64,000 nt of DNA from Subsaximicrobium wynnwilliamsii (GCF_007997225.1 NZ_VORM01000009.1:1-64000); one strand, 5' to 3'; shown: positions 47,818 through 57,215, counted from the stretch's first letter. The notes: a model not told the origin generated them from the letters alone. Made by a program: numbers and translations.

Positions 47818-48827
47818 TGAGATACGACAGACAAATAAAATTAGATGAAGTTGGAGTTTCGGGGCAGGAAAAACTCCGCAACGCCAGTGTTTTGATCGTT
47901 GGCGTTGGCGGACTTGGATGTCCTGCAGCGCAATATCTTACGGGTGCAGGGATTGGAAAAATAGGATTGATGGATCATGATACAATTTCCGTTAGCAATC
48001 TGCACCGACAGGTTTTGTATGATGAAAACGATCTTGGAAAGTCTAAAGTTTTGGTAGCTAAAGAAAAGTTACAGCGATTGAATAGCGAAATAGAGTTGGT
48101 TGCCATTGAAGAGGCCTTAACCATTGATAATGCGGAAAAGCTTTTCAGTGAGTATGATCTTATCCTTGATGGAACCGATAACTTCGAAACAAAATACCTT
48201 ATCAACGATGCCTGTATTTTGGCCGGAAAGCCTTGGGTATATGCGTCGATCTATAAAAATGAAGGGCAACTTTCGGTGTTCAATTATCAGAACGGGCCTA
48301 GTTACAGATGTCTTTTTTCCAAGACAACCCGACAGAATGTAAGTTGTGAAGCAACCGGAGTTTTAGGAGTGGTTCCAGGAATTTTTGGAATGCTTCAGGC
48401 GATGGAAGCTCTCAAGATAATTTTGGGTGTTGGAAATGTGCTTTCAGGAAAACTGAAAATATCGAATCTGCTTTCAGGTTCAGAACAAATTTTGAATATT
48501 CAGAAAAAACCGGAAGAGATCGAAAAAGTGAAAAAAAATGGAATCATGTCGGTGCGTATGGACTGCGAAATGAAAGATTCCGATAAAAAATATCTGGATG
48601 TTCGGGAGGAATTTGAACAGCCAAAAGTGACTGCTGCCAATGTGATCCATATTCCTTTGGGAGAGCTGCAACAGCGTTCGAATGAAATTCCAGAGCAAGA
48701 AGAAGTGCTGGTGTTTTGCCAGTCTGGAAAACGAAGTGCGAAAGCAGTTGAAATGCTGCAAACAGATTTCGGGTTTCAGAATTTAAAAAATGTAGAAGGA
48801 GGTATAAAAACTATAATAAATGGATAA
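47817..48827 (+). CDS. moeB: MoeB-type adenylyltransferase fused to rhodanese domain
   Basis: About 336 residues. The N-terminal ThiF/MoeB domain has the ATP-binding GVGGLGCPAAQYL, the DxxDxxNLxRQ-like region DHDTISVSNLHRQ and DGTDNFETKYLIND. The C-terminal rhodanese domain has CQSGKRS with the active-site Cys. It activates the MoaD C-terminus and can supply sulfur. The zinc-binding Cys pairs of E. coli MoeB are not conserved (GPSYRC has one Cys; no CxxC near the domain end). ATG 47817 overlaps the moaD stop; a TTG one codon earlier is possible. Confidence 0.92.
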   Translation: MRYDRQIKLDEVGVSGQEKLRNASVLIVGVGGLGCPAAQYLTGAGIGKIGLMDHDTISVSNLHRQVLYDENDLGKSKVLVAKEKLQRLNSEIELVAIEEALTIDNAEKLFSEYDLILDGTDNFETKYLINDACILAGKPWVYASIYKNEGQLSVFNYQNGPSYRCLFSKTTRQNVSCEATGVLGVVPGIFGMLQAMEALKIILGVGNVLSGKLKISNLLSGSEQILNIQKKPEEIEKVKKNGIMSVRMDCEMKDSDKKYLDVREEFEQPKVTAANVIHIPLGELQQRSNEIPEQEEVLVFCQSGKRSAKAVEMLQTDFGFQNLKNVEGGIKTIING

Positions 48828-49263
48828 GAAAAAACCAAAGAAAGTATTTGTTCAAGGCGCCATTCCGCCGGAGAAGATCGCCAATTCAATAGCGAATCAT
48901 CAGTCGAAAACCAATATTGGTGCACATAGCATCTTTCTAGGACAAATTCGTGCCGATGAAATTGACGGTAAAATGGTAAGCGCAATTGAATATTCGGCAT
49001 ACGAAGACATGGCAGAACGTGTTTTTCATGAGATAAGGGAAGCGGCATTTTCAAAATTCGATATTACCTGTGCCCATATTTATCATAGTCTGGGCCAAGT
49101 AAAAACTGGAGAACTTTGCCTTTTTGTGTTTACCTCTTCGGCACACCGAAAGATTGCAATAGAAGCCTGCAATTATTTCGTGGAAGAGATCAAGGCCAAT
49201 GTGCCCATTTTCGGAAAAGAGATTTTCGAAGATGAAACCCACCAATGGAAAGTGAATACATAA
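48820..49263 (+). CDS. moaE: MoaE, molybdopterin synthase catalytic subunit
   Basis: A 147-residue protein with the MoaE pattern AIEYSAYEDMAE (about 47-58), HSLGQVKTGE and FGKEIFEDETHQWKVN. With MoaD it inserts two sulfurs into cyclic pyranopterin monophosphate to make molybdopterin. It overlaps moeB by 8 bases and precedes the moaC-moaB fusion by 1 base. Confidence 0.93.
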   Translation: MDKKKPKKVFVQGAIPPEKIANSIANHQSKTNIGAHSIFLGQIRADEIDGKMVSAIEYSAYEDMAERVFHEIREAAFSKFDITCAHIYHSLGQVKTGELCLFVFTSSAHRKIAIEACNYFVEEIKANVPIFGKEIFEDETHQWKVNT

Positions 49264-49264
49264 T

Positions 49265-50161
49265 ATGGTTGATATAACCCATAAAATAAATACGTTGAGG
49301 GAAGCTACCGCAATTGCGATAGTAAGGACTTCCAACGAAGACACGATAAAGGCGCTACAGGAAAATAGAGTTCCGAAAGGGAATGTTTTTGAAATGGCCA
49401 GAGCTGCAGGATTACTGGGCGTAAAGAAAACGCCAGAGCTGTTGCCAGATTGCCATCCCTTGCCTATTGAATATACAGGGATAGAATATGAGATAAACGG
49501 ATTGGAAATCCAGATTTCAGTTAAAGTAAAAACCATTTATAAAACTGGTGTTGAGGTGGAAGCCATGCATGGAGCAAGTATTGTGGCTCTTACGATGTAT
49601 GACATGCTAAAACCTATCGACAAGAATGTAGAGATCGGGACAATCAAACTTCAGAATAAAAAGGGAGGAAAATCTGCTTATAAAATTGATGCTGAAGGAT
49701 TGACTGCAAAGGTCATTGTGTGTTCAGATACCATTTCGAAAGGAAAAGGAGAAGATAAAGCAGGAAAGGCCATCGTTTCAAAATTGGAAGCACTTGGAAT
49801 TAAATCTGAACGGATTATTATTCCAGATGAACCTGAAGACATAAGATCGGCATTAAATACTGCAGATGCAGATATTGTGATTTTTACGGGAGGAACTGGC
49901 GTTAGTCCGCGTGATGTAACTCCTGAAACTATAGAACCAATGCTGGATCTGAAATTGAAAGGCGTTGAAGAACAAATGAGAAATTACGGGCAGCAGCGCA
50001 TGCCTTATGCGATGCTTTCCAGATCTGTAGCCGGAATAAAAGACGGAAAGGTAGTCTTGGCATTGCCAGGATCTACCAAAGGAGCTGCAGAATGTATGGA
50101 CGCCATATTCCCGCACGTATTGCACGTTTTTAAAGTTATAGAAGGAAAAAGACATGATTGA
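49265..50161 (+). CDS. moaCB: MoaC-MoaB fusion (cyclic pyranopterin synthase plus molybdopterin adenylyltransferase-like)
   Basis: A 298-residue bifunctional protein. Residues 1 to about 150 are MoaC (LPDCHPLPIEYTGIEYEI; VEVEAMHGASIVALTMYDML), which completes cyclic pyranopterin formation after MoaA. Residues about 155-298 are MoaB/MogA (FTGGTGVSPRDVTPE; ALPGSTKGAAECMDAI), which adenylates molybdopterin for metal insertion. The fusion is known in other bacteria and places an early and a late step in one polypeptide. It overlaps moaA by 8 bases. Confidence 0.92.
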   Translation: MVDITHKINTLREATAIAIVRTSNEDTIKALQENRVPKGNVFEMARAAGLLGVKKTPELLPDCHPLPIEYTGIEYEINGLEIQISVKVKTIYKTGVEVEAMHGASIVALTMYDMLKPIDKNVEIGTIKLQNKKGGKSAYKIDAEGLTAKVIVCSDTISKGKGEDKAGKAIVSKLEALGIKSERIIIPDEPEDIRSALNTADADIVIFTGGTGVSPRDVTPETIEPMLDLKLKGVEEQMRNYGQQRMPYAMLSRSVAGIKDGKVVLALPGSTKGAAECMDAIFPHVLHVFKVIEGKRHD

Positions 50162-51146
50162 AGAAAAAAAGAAAATAGTAGATAATTTTGGAAGAGCACA
50201 TACCTATCTCAGGATCTCGCTGACCGATCGTTGTAACCTGCGTTGTTTTTACTGCATGCCAGAAGAAGGAATTGAATTGATGGAGAAATCCAATATCATG
50301 ACCATTGAAGAGATCATTGAACTCGCTACAACTTTTCGCGATCTAGGGGTGGATACCATTCGGCTTACCGGTGGGGAGCCTTTGGTAAGAAAGAATTTCG
50401 GGTATCTGGTAGAGGAACTGGCAAAACTGGGAGTGACCCTAAAAATCACTACCAACGGAATTATGCTGGATAAATATCTGGATTTATTTCAGAAGATAGG
50501 TTTGAAAAAAATCAACCTGAGTTTGGACACTTTGGATAAGGCAAAGTCGGTTTTCATCACGAAACGGGATTATTTTGAGCGTATCATCAAGAATATCGAA
50601 ACGGCTCTTGAAATGGATATGGAAGTGAAGTTGAATATTGTCTTGATAAAAGGAGTGAATGACAATGAGATCAATGATTTTATTGAACTGACCAAGAATA
50701 AAAATCTGACCGTAAAATTTATAGAATTCATGCCTTTTAAAGGCAATAAATGGGACTGGAGCAAAGGTGTCGGAAAACAAGAGATTCTGGATATTGTTTC
50801 TGAACGTTTTGGAAATATTGAAGTATTACAAAACCCAAAGCACAGTACATCGTCAAATTTTCAAGTGAAAGGTCACACAGGGAGTTTTGCAATTGTAAGC
50901 ACGATTACGAATCCCTTCTGCGCCGATTGTAACCGTATTCGACTAACTGCCGATGGTAAAATGATGAATTGTCTTTTCGCAAATTCAGAAACCGATCTGC
51001 TCACGCCTATGCGTAATGGTGGGGAAATGAACGAGCTAATTATAAACGCGATCAAGACCAAAAAGTTTTCCCGTGATGGCATGGATGTAAAAATGGATGC
51101 CGACCATTACGAACAAAACAGGTCTATGATTTCAATTGGAGGCTAA
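50154..51146 (+). CDS. moaA: MoaA, GTP 3',8-cyclase (radical SAM)
   Basis: A 330-residue radical-SAM enzyme. Cys27, Cys31 and Cys34 in CNLRCFYC bind the SAM [4Fe-4S] cluster. A second cluster is held by C-terminal cysteines in FCADCNRIRLTADGKMMNC. The protein ends in Gly-Gly, which is needed for activity in known MoaA. It catalyses the first step of cofactor synthesis from GTP. Its TAA stop shares its last base with the moeA start. Confidence 0.95.
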   Translation: MIEEKKKIVDNFGRAHTYLRISLTDRCNLRCFYCMPEEGIELMEKSNIMTIEEIIELATTFRDLGVDTIRLTGGEPLVRKNFGYLVEELAKLGVTLKITTNGIMLDKYLDLFQKIGLKKINLSLDTLDKAKSVFITKRDYFERIIKNIETALEMDMEVKLNIVLIKGVNDNEINDFIELTKNKNLTVKFIEFMPFKGNKWDWSKGVGKQEILDIVSERFGNIEVLQNPKHSTSSNFQVKGHTGSFAIVSTITNPFCADCNRIRLTADGKMMNCLFANSETDLLTPMRNGGEMNELIINAIKTKKFSRDGMDVKMDADHYEQNRSMISIGG

Positions 51147-52312
51147 TGGTAACAATTGAAGAAGCACATAAAATTATCAAAGATCAGAAGGTTAAGCTGA
51201 AAACAGAAACAAGGAAACTTAGTGACTGTCTCGGTTTTTCAATTTCAGAAGATATTAATGCTCCCTTTGATATGCCTTCTTTTGATAATTCGGCAATGGA
51301 TGGCTATGCCTTATGCGGAATTTCTCAGGAATATAAAATCGTTGGGGAAGTTGCTGCCGGTGACAAGAAGGAGTTTGAATTGAAGGAGTTTGAAGCGGTG
51401 CGCATTTTTACCGGAGCGAAGGTTCCTAAAAACACTTCCGCAGTGATGATGCAGGAGAAAACCAGTGTGGCTGGAAACAAGCTTACTTTGGAACAAATGC
51501 CGAAGGAAGGACAGAGCATTCGTAGAAAAGGAGAAGAGTTAACCCAGGGTCAGCTTGTTTTCGAAAAAGGATACAGCATCACTCCTGCAGGAATAGGGTT
51601 GATAGGAAGTCTGGGAATCCAGAACGTTGAGGTTTTTAGAAAGCCACTTATTAATTTGATCACTACAGGAAACGAATTGATAGAGCCCGGAAAACCAAAG
51701 GCAGTAGGGCAGATCTATGAATCAAATAGCTACGCACTGGCTTCCGCTTGTGAACAGTTCGGATTTAAATGTGGGAATAAGAAACAAATTGAGGATGATT
51801 TTGAAGCAATAAAATCAGGAATAAAAAAATCCCTTGAAACTGCAGATGTTTTAATTCTTTCCGGAGGAATTTCAGTGGGAGATTATGATTTTGTTAAGCA
51901 GGCACTGGAAGAGAACGGAGTGGAAGAGCAGTTCTATAAAGTCTTTCAAAAGCCTGGAAAACCGCTCTATTTTGGAAGAAAAGAAGAGAGATTTGTATTC
52001 GCTTTACCAGGAAACCCTGCATCTTCCTTAAGTTGTTTCTACGTCTATGTATTGCATTTTCTTTATCAGCTTAGCGGATCAGAAAAACGCGGATTGCCAC
52101 GATACGCTTTCCTTATTTCCCATGATTTTGAGAACAGAGGCGATCGGCCTTCATTTTTGAAAGCAAAGATCAGCAATGGTGAAGTTGAGATCCTGGACGG
52201 GCAAGGGTCGTCTATGATCTTATCAATGGCACAAGGAAACGCGTTGGCTTTTATAGATGCTGAAACTTCGCTTAAAAAAGGGGAACAGGTACAATGTCTT
52301 TTAATCTCATAG
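51146..52312 (+). CDS. moeA: MoeA, molybdopterin molybdenumtransferase
   Basis: A 388-residue MoeA. Motifs: MPSFDNSAMDGYAL (about residues 42-55), FTGAKVP, the MoaB-like central domain SGGISVGDYDFVKQ and ALPGNPASSL, then the C-terminal beta-barrel. It inserts molybdate into adenylated molybdopterin, using the product of the MoaB-like domain encoded two genes upstream. Only one base separates it from the permease gene. Confidence 0.94.
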   Translation: MVTIEEAHKIIKDQKVKLKTETRKLSDCLGFSISEDINAPFDMPSFDNSAMDGYALCGISQEYKIVGEVAAGDKKEFELKEFEAVRIFTGAKVPKNTSAVMMQEKTSVAGNKLTLEQMPKEGQSIRRKGEELTQGQLVFEKGYSITPAGIGLIGSLGIQNVEVFRKPLINLITTGNELIEPGKPKAVGQIYESNSYALASACEQFGFKCGNKKQIEDDFEAIKSGIKKSLETADVLILSGGISVGDYDFVKQALEENGVEEQFYKVFQKPGKPLYFGRKEERFVFALPGNPASSLSCFYVYVLHFLYQLSGSEKRGLPRYAFLISHDFENRGDRPSFLKAKISNGEVEILDGQGSSMILSMAQGNALAFIDAETSLKKGEQVQCLLIS

Positions 52313-52313
52313 C

Positions 52314-53069
52314 ATGCCTATAGAATACCTGCCCTTTATCTTTTTCTTTATTGCCTTATTCTACAGTTCCGTTGGTTTTGGAGGGGGCTCAAGTTATCTG
52401 GCAATTTTGAGTCTGGTGCTTACCGACTTTTATGAGATCCGTTCCACAGCTTTGATCTTAAATATCTGTGTGGTTACTATTGGAACAATCGTTTATATGA
52501 AGCATGGGGTTCTAAAACCAAAATTGCTTTGGCCGTTTTTTGTGCTAAGCATCCCAATGGCCTATTTAGGAGCACTGGTGAAGCTTTCGCAAGACTCATT
52601 TTTCTTAGTGTTAGGTTGTGCTTTGTTATTGGCAGGGATATTTATGCTGCTGAAACTTGTTCAAAGTCGATTAGAATCTGTAGAATTTTCCAATCCTAAG
52701 AAGCTGTTATTAGGAGGAAGTATTGGATTGCTCTCTGGTATTTCTGGAATTGGGGGTGGGATATTTTTGTCTCCAGTATTGAACTTACTTAAATGGGAAA
52801 ATCCCAGAATCATTGCTGCGCTGGCTTCAGTTTTTATCCTCGTGAATTCTCTTGCGGGACTTGTGGGCCTTAACGTAGCAGGAACCTTTCGTTTGGACTA
52901 TGATCTTGTATTCAACCTTATTATTGCAGTTGTGCTCGGTGGAAGTCTGGGATCTTATCTGTCCAATAAAAAATTCAACTTAAAGATTTTAGGAATCCTT
53001 ACAGCAATACTTGTGTTCTATGTTGGGTTGAGACTCATTCTATTGCACGGCTTTGGAATAAAAATCTGA
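52314..53069 (+). CDS. TSUP (TauE/SafE) family permease
   Basis: A 251-residue membrane protein with about eight hydrophobic segments and the repeated TSUP motif (YSSVGFGGGSSYLAILSL near the start, GLLSGISGIGGGIFLSPVL in the second half). The family moves sulfur-containing or other small anions. It is the last gene of the cofactor operon, one base after moeA. No ModABC-type molybdate transporter genes occur in the window, so uptake of molybdate or supply of sulfur oxyanions is possible but unproven. Confidence 0.8.
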   Translation: MPIEYLPFIFFFIALFYSSVGFGGGSSYLAILSLVLTDFYEIRSTALILNICVVTIGTIVYMKHGVLKPKLLWPFFVLSIPMAYLGALVKLSQDSFFLVLGCALLLAGIFMLLKLVQSRLESVEFSNPKKLLLGGSIGLLSGISGIGGGIFLSPVLNLLKWENPRIIAALASVFILVNSLAGLVGLNVAGTFRLDYDLVFNLIIAVVLGGSLGSYLSNKKFNLKILGILTAILVFYVGLRLILLHGFGIKI

Positions 53070-53217
53070 GTACGTAAATAAATTTACTTTGAGGGATGCA
53101 TGCAGCGACTCCCTTTTTTCGCGAGATTCAACTTGAGACTGCATCTTTTTAGAAAATAGTCTTAGTCATGTTCAGTGTATTTTCTGAATTTAAAATAACC
53201 CCAAATTTTAATGCCAT

Positions 53218-53844
53218 TTAGAAATCCAAGTTTTCTACGTCAATGATGCCCCACCCATTTATTGTTATGATGATCCATATATTTTTTTGTTTTATCTCAA
53301 AATGAGTGACAGTTAAGTCATTCAATGCTCCTAAAACCGAAATTCCACTTTTGATTTCAATTTTAGAAGCAAGCTTTGCATTTAACAGCATCAGGTTTTC
53401 AGTTATAATTGGTAATAATTCAATATTGAGTTTTTTGATGAATTTTCGATACATAAATGTATTGATCACAGATTTCAGCATCTGATTAGCAAACCAACTT
53501 TTTCCTGTACTGTCAATTTTATAAGTTTCAATAAAAATTTTTTGGGATTCCATATCCATGTTCACAAAGGTTTGAATTGAGATTTCAAGTTCTCGACTTT
53601 TGTAGAGCGTTGTTAGGGTTTCTAATTTAACTATCAATTCTAAATTGTACTTTTTGATAGTGCTTTTGGCGATATCAATCTCGAGTATCTTAAAGTAATT
53701 GATACGCTTTCCATTAGAATTATCCCTACTGATGATTTTCCCTTTGAACTCTTTATTTAAGTAATTTTTTAAGCTTATAAAACTAACTTTAATGGGAATG
53801 GATAGCAATATATCTTGATTGGTTGCTTCTTGGTCATAATTCAT
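53218..53844 (-). CDS. Hypothetical protein, not recognised (208 aa)
   Basis: 208 residues, no signal peptide or membrane segment, rich in Ile, Lys and Asn with alternating beta-strand-like sequence. The beginning (DILLSIPIKVSFISLKNYL) vaguely resembles the repeat of DUF4403-type proteins, but not enough to assign. It stands alone, converging with the cofactor operon. Function unknown. Confidence 0.6.
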   Translation of the reverse strand: MNYDQEATNQDILLSIPIKVSFISLKNYLNKEFKGKIISRDNSNGKRINYFKILEIDIAKSTIKKYNLELIVKLETLTTLYKSRELEISIQTFVNMDMESQKIFIETYKIDSTGKSWFANQMLKSVINTFMYRKFIKKLNIELLPIITENLMLLNAKLASKIEIKSGISVLGALNDLTVTHFEIKQKNIWIIITINGWGIIDVENLDF

Positions 53845-54259
53845 AGTTCAGAAATTAAAGATGAGACGCGATTAAACGAATTTGACTTTTACAAATTTGC
53901 TTGAGTATGTATTGGTTTTTAAGACATTAATTTTCAAACTATTTCAATTCACGAGTATTCATAAATTTAGCTAAAAGTTTAGCCATCACGAAAGTTTTTG
54001 ATTTTTAATCTAAAGCGCATGTTGGAGCATAAATCAATACCATTTTTCAGATATAAATTTTGTCGTCTAAGGGTTTGATTTGTAACAGGCCGTTCTTTTT
54101 AATGGCGCCACTCTCAAGAAATCCATGGTACTTTAGTCCATGGTTTAATACGAAAAGGAACAACGATCGCTCTATAGGAAGTAACTCAAAATAGTAAAGT
54201 GTCGAGGCGATTTTTTTATAGAAAACAGGTGTCAAAACCACATTTTGAGCTTGAAAATC
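53845..54259. other. Intergenic region downstream of histidine kinase
   Basis: 415 AT-rich bases holding only a 64-codon minus-strand frame (54047-54241), treated separately. No repeats, RNA genes or clear terminator seen. Confidence 0.45.
54047..54241 (-). CDS. Possible small protein behind histidine kinase (64 aa)
   Basis: 64 residues (YYFELLPIERSLFLFVLNHG in the middle) in the same direction as the kinase, starting 18 bases after its stop. Spacing fits an operon, but the family is not recognised and there is no supporting motif. May be a chance frame. Confidence 0.25.
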   Translation of the reverse strand: MVLTPVFYKKIASTLYYFELLPIERSLFLFVLNHGLKYHGFLESGAIKKNGLLQIKPLDDKIYI

Positions 54260-55603
54260 CTAGAACAACAAGCTTACCACTGTGCCTTCATGTTCTATAC
54301 TTTGCAATTGAATTTTACCGCCATGCAAGAGCATTATTTGTTTGCAAAGGCTTAGCCCAATTCCGCTTCCGGTCTTTTTGGTACTGAAAAACGGCACAAA
54401 AATACTGTCCATGATTTCGGCTGGAATGCCTTTGCCATTATCGCTCACCTTGATTTGGGCAGCGCCTTTATAACCGATGGCCGCCGATACGGTTATCTGT
54501 GGTTTCACGACGCTTTCTGTGGCATCGAAGGCATTTAGTATGAGGTTGATGAGCACTTGCTCGATAAGATAAGCATCAATTTCAAAAAGCAAATTGGGAT
54601 CGTCCAACTTGAAAATCAGTTGCACTTCCCTGTCCTCCAAAGAAGGTTTCATGAGCTCGCTAATGTTGTCGAACAGCTCAGAAACTTTGATTTTGGTTTT
54701 ATTGACATGCGTGATTTTGTTGAGACTTCGATAGGTCTTTGCAAATTTCATCAAGCCTGCACTGCGTTTTTTGATACTGTTGAGACCTGCATTGACATCT
54801 TCCAGTTCCAATGAGGTGGTTTTTGGGTGTTCTATGGATTGCTGAATGTTTTTCTGAAGGGTTTCTGCTAAAGACGTGATGGGTGCAATGCTGTTCATGA
54901 TTTCGTGGGTCATCACGCTCAACAGCTTTTTCCAAGCTTCACTTTCGTTGCGGTTTAGGGTGTCTTCAATATTCTGAAGCACGATGAGCTTGAAGGAATG
55001 GGATTCCATCTCAAAAACCGTGTCTGAAATCAAGACTTTAAGTGATTCCTGTCGCAGCTCCAAAGTGACCGAAGTCGTGTTGGAGTGGTAGGTCTCAAAC
55101 AATTCGTCATATATTTTTGCCGCTCTTTTTTCAATAAAACTGATGTTTTTAAACGCAGGGAAATCCAAGGTTTTCAGGAAAGAGTCGTTCGTCCAGAGCA
55201 CTTCGCCAGTTTCAACATTATAAGCGATGAGGCCAATATTGACCATCTCCAATATTTTTTGAAGGTACACAAACTGTGCTTGGCGTTCGCTGTCTATGGC
55301 CTTGATGGTTTTGTTGACCAAGTTAAATCCCTTGTGCAGCTCTCGAATGTCCTGTGGGCCTTTGGTCTCCACAAACCATCTTGAAAAGTCGCGGTATTTA
55401 ATGGATTCGAAGAAATCATCCACTTCCACAAAACGTTTGACCATAAAACGATAGAGGTGATATACCGCAATTACCGAAAGGATACCACCTCCTATAATCA
55501 CGTAGGTCTTGACCCAGGCAATCCCAAAAGCCAATAAAATCAGCGCAAGAAGCAAGCCCAGCACCCGTATCGTAAGCGAGAAGACGTAGCTTTTATAGGT
55601 CAT
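54260..55603 (-). CDS. Sensor histidine kinase (NtrY/NtrB-like)
   Basis: About 447 residues using ATG 55601-55603; the longer frame (475 aa) would only add residues antisense-like to the regulator end. Two membrane segments (about 8-55) are followed by a linker, a PAS-like region (about 115-190), HisKA with phospho-acceptor His233 (MTHEIMNSIAP), and HATPase with LNLILNAFDATE, DNGKGIP and GSGIGLSLCKQ. The overlap of 11 bases with the regulator gene marks them as one operon and a cognate pair. The signal it senses may be membrane stress, given the divergent efflux genes. Confidence 0.92.
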   Translation of the reverse strand: MTYKSYVFSLTIRVLGLLLALILLAFGIAWVKTYVIIGGGILSVIAVYHLYRFMVKRFVEVDDFFESIKYRDFSRWFVETKGPQDIRELHKGFNLVNKTIKAIDSERQAQFVYLQKILEMVNIGLIAYNVETGEVLWTNDSFLKTLDFPAFKNISFIEKRAAKIYDELFETYHSNTTSVTLELRQESLKVLISDTVFEMESHSFKLIVLQNIEDTLNRNESEAWKKLLSVMTHEIMNSIAPITSLAETLQKNIQQSIEHPKTTSLELEDVNAGLNSIKKRSAGLMKFAKTYRSLNKITHVNKTKIKVSELFDNISELMKPSLEDREVQLIFKLDDPNLLFEIDAYLIEQVLINLILNAFDATESVVKPQITVSAAIGYKGAAQIKVSDNGKGIPAEIMDSIFVPFFSTKKTGSGIGLSLCKQIMLLHGGKIQLQSIEHEGTVVSLLF

Positions 55604-56936
55604 ATTTATGGAGTCTGCGATAAAGTGCCGCGCGGGTAATGCCCAATTCTTTGGCAGATTTGGAGATGTTCCCGTTGTTTTTCTCAATCACGTTTAGGAT
55701 GGTGTTTTTTTCAAGTGCATCCAGATTGGTTTCGTTTTCTGTCGCTCGCACTTGCGGTTGTTCAATCGCCGAAAAGGTCAAATCCTCTGCTTCTAAAAGG
55801 TCTTGATCGGCCATGATAATGGCGCGTTCTAAAGCATATTGCAATTCGCGAACGTTTCCGCTGAAATGGTGTTTTTTCAGTTTTTGAATAAAACTGGCCG
55901 ACAGGCTAAAGTTTCCCTTTCCGTATTTTTCAGCATAAAAATCGATAAAATAATGGGCCAGTATGGTCATGTCTGTGCCACGTTCCCGCAAGGGTGGAAT
56001 GGTCATATCAACCGTGTTGATGCGGTAAATCAAATCTTTTCTAAAACGCCCTTCATCTGCCAAATCGCGGATTGATACATTGGTGGCGCAAATTAAACGA
56101 ATGTCAATGGATATGGATTGGTTAGCGCCTAATGGTGTTACTTGCCTGTTTTGCAAAACCGTTAATAAACGCGCTTGTTGACGCAAACTTATATTTCCTA
56201 TTTCATCTAAAAAAAGTGTGCCACCATTTGCAGCTTCAAACCTGCCTTTGCGGTCTTCCCGGGCATCGGTAAATGCTCCCTTTTTATATCCGAAGAGCTC
56301 ACTTTCAAAAAGTGTTTCGGTTAAAGCGCCTACATCCACTTTTACAAAAGGCTTGTGTTTCCGCAGTGAATTGTCGTGAATCGCCTTGGCAATAAGGTCT
56401 TTTCCTGTTCCGTTTTCCCCTAAAATGAGAATGTTGGCGTCGGTTGGTGCTACTTTCTTCAGTTTAACAAAGACATCCTGCATCGCTTCACTGTCGCCAA
56501 TTATTTTGGTGTCGGCATTTAAATGCAGCTTTTTAGGGCCTTGTTTTTTCTGTTTTTCAATGCGTTCGCGTATGGCATCCAATATTTTTTCGTTCTGCCA
56601 AGGCTTGACCAAAAAATCGGCAGCGCCTTCCTTTAAAGAGCGTATGGCCAAATCAATATCGCCATAAGCGGTAATTAAAATCACATCCACCTCGGGGCTT
56701 TGTTTCTTTATTTTATTCAGCCAAAAGATACCTTCGTTACCTGTATTTACCAACCCGTTAAAATTCATATCCAGGACCACCACATCAAAGGCATGTTGCT
56801 GCATGAGGTTGAGAATGTTGTTGGGATTGTTATTGGTTACTACCTCTTTTACTTTCGATTTTAGCAAAAGCCGAAGCGCGATGAGCACATCCTCATCATC
56901 GTCGATGACCAATATTTTTGAGTTTTGGAGAAGCAT
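55593..56936 (-). CDS. Sigma-54-dependent response regulator, NtrC family
   Basis: A 447-residue regulator. Receiver domain residues 1-120 with phospho-acceptor Asp56 (VVVLDMNF); AAA+ domain with Walker A GENGTGKD (173-180), the sigma-54 contact loop GAFTDA (220-225) in place of GAFTGA, and Walker B GGTLFLDEIG (238-247); Fis-type HTH at the C-terminus (ISKSAKELGITRAALYRRL). It would activate sigma-54 promoters when phosphorylated by the adjacent kinase. The divergent adaptor-ABC operon is the natural target. Confidence 0.94.
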   Translation of the reverse strand: MLLQNSKILVIDDDEDVLIALRLLLKSKVKEVVTNNNPNNILNLMQQHAFDVVVLDMNFNGLVNTGNEGIFWLNKIKKQSPEVDVILITAYGDIDLAIRSLKEGAADFLVKPWQNEKILDAIRERIEKQKKQGPKKLHLNADTKIIGDSEAMQDVFVKLKKVAPTDANILILGENGTGKDLIAKAIHDNSLRKHKPFVKVDVGALTETLFESELFGYKKGAFTDAREDRKGRFEAANGGTLFLDEIGNISLRQQARLLTVLQNRQVTPLGANQSISIDIRLICATNVSIRDLADEGRFRKDLIYRINTVDMTIPPLRERGTDMTILAHYFIDFYAEKYGKGNFSLSASFIQKLKKHHFSGNVRELQYALERAIIMADQDLLEAEDLTFSAIEQPQVRATENETNLDALEKNTILNVIEKNNGNISKSAKELGITRAALYRRLHKYDL

Positions 56937-57143
56937 AGTTAAAATAGCATTGCTGTTTGGTTAAGTCTTAAGGCCTTTCCTGCTGGTAGGTTACTAAAAA
57001 CCATTTGAAATAGAGCTAAATCGAAAGATTCTAAAATTATTACCGAAGACTAAGGATACAATATTAATAAATTCAAGTCTTTTAACTGTGAATTCTGAAT
57101 CCATAATTTAGAATTAATAAAACTGTGTCGGCAGCGAACAGGG

Positions 57144-57164
57144 AGTGTCTTAAAACCGAACACT
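57144..57164. promoter_or_regulatory. Inverted repeat, candidate enhancer site for the NtrC-type regulator
   Basis: AGTGT and ACACT arms are separated by 11 bases (CTTAAAACCGA). It lies 95 bases upstream of the adaptor gene, a distance at which enhancer-binding activators act. Assignment to the adjacent regulator is inferred. Confidence 0.4.
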
Positions 57165-57215
57165 TTTTATTCAGTAAAAAAACTTATAACTCTAAAAATG
57201 AACGTATTATGGTTT

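Noticed and set aside
55604-55687. Upstream extension of the histidine kinase (28 extra residues)
   Set aside because: It is antisense-independent overlap into the regulator gene's HTH coding sequence, and the ATG at 55601-55603 directly precedes the first membrane segment.
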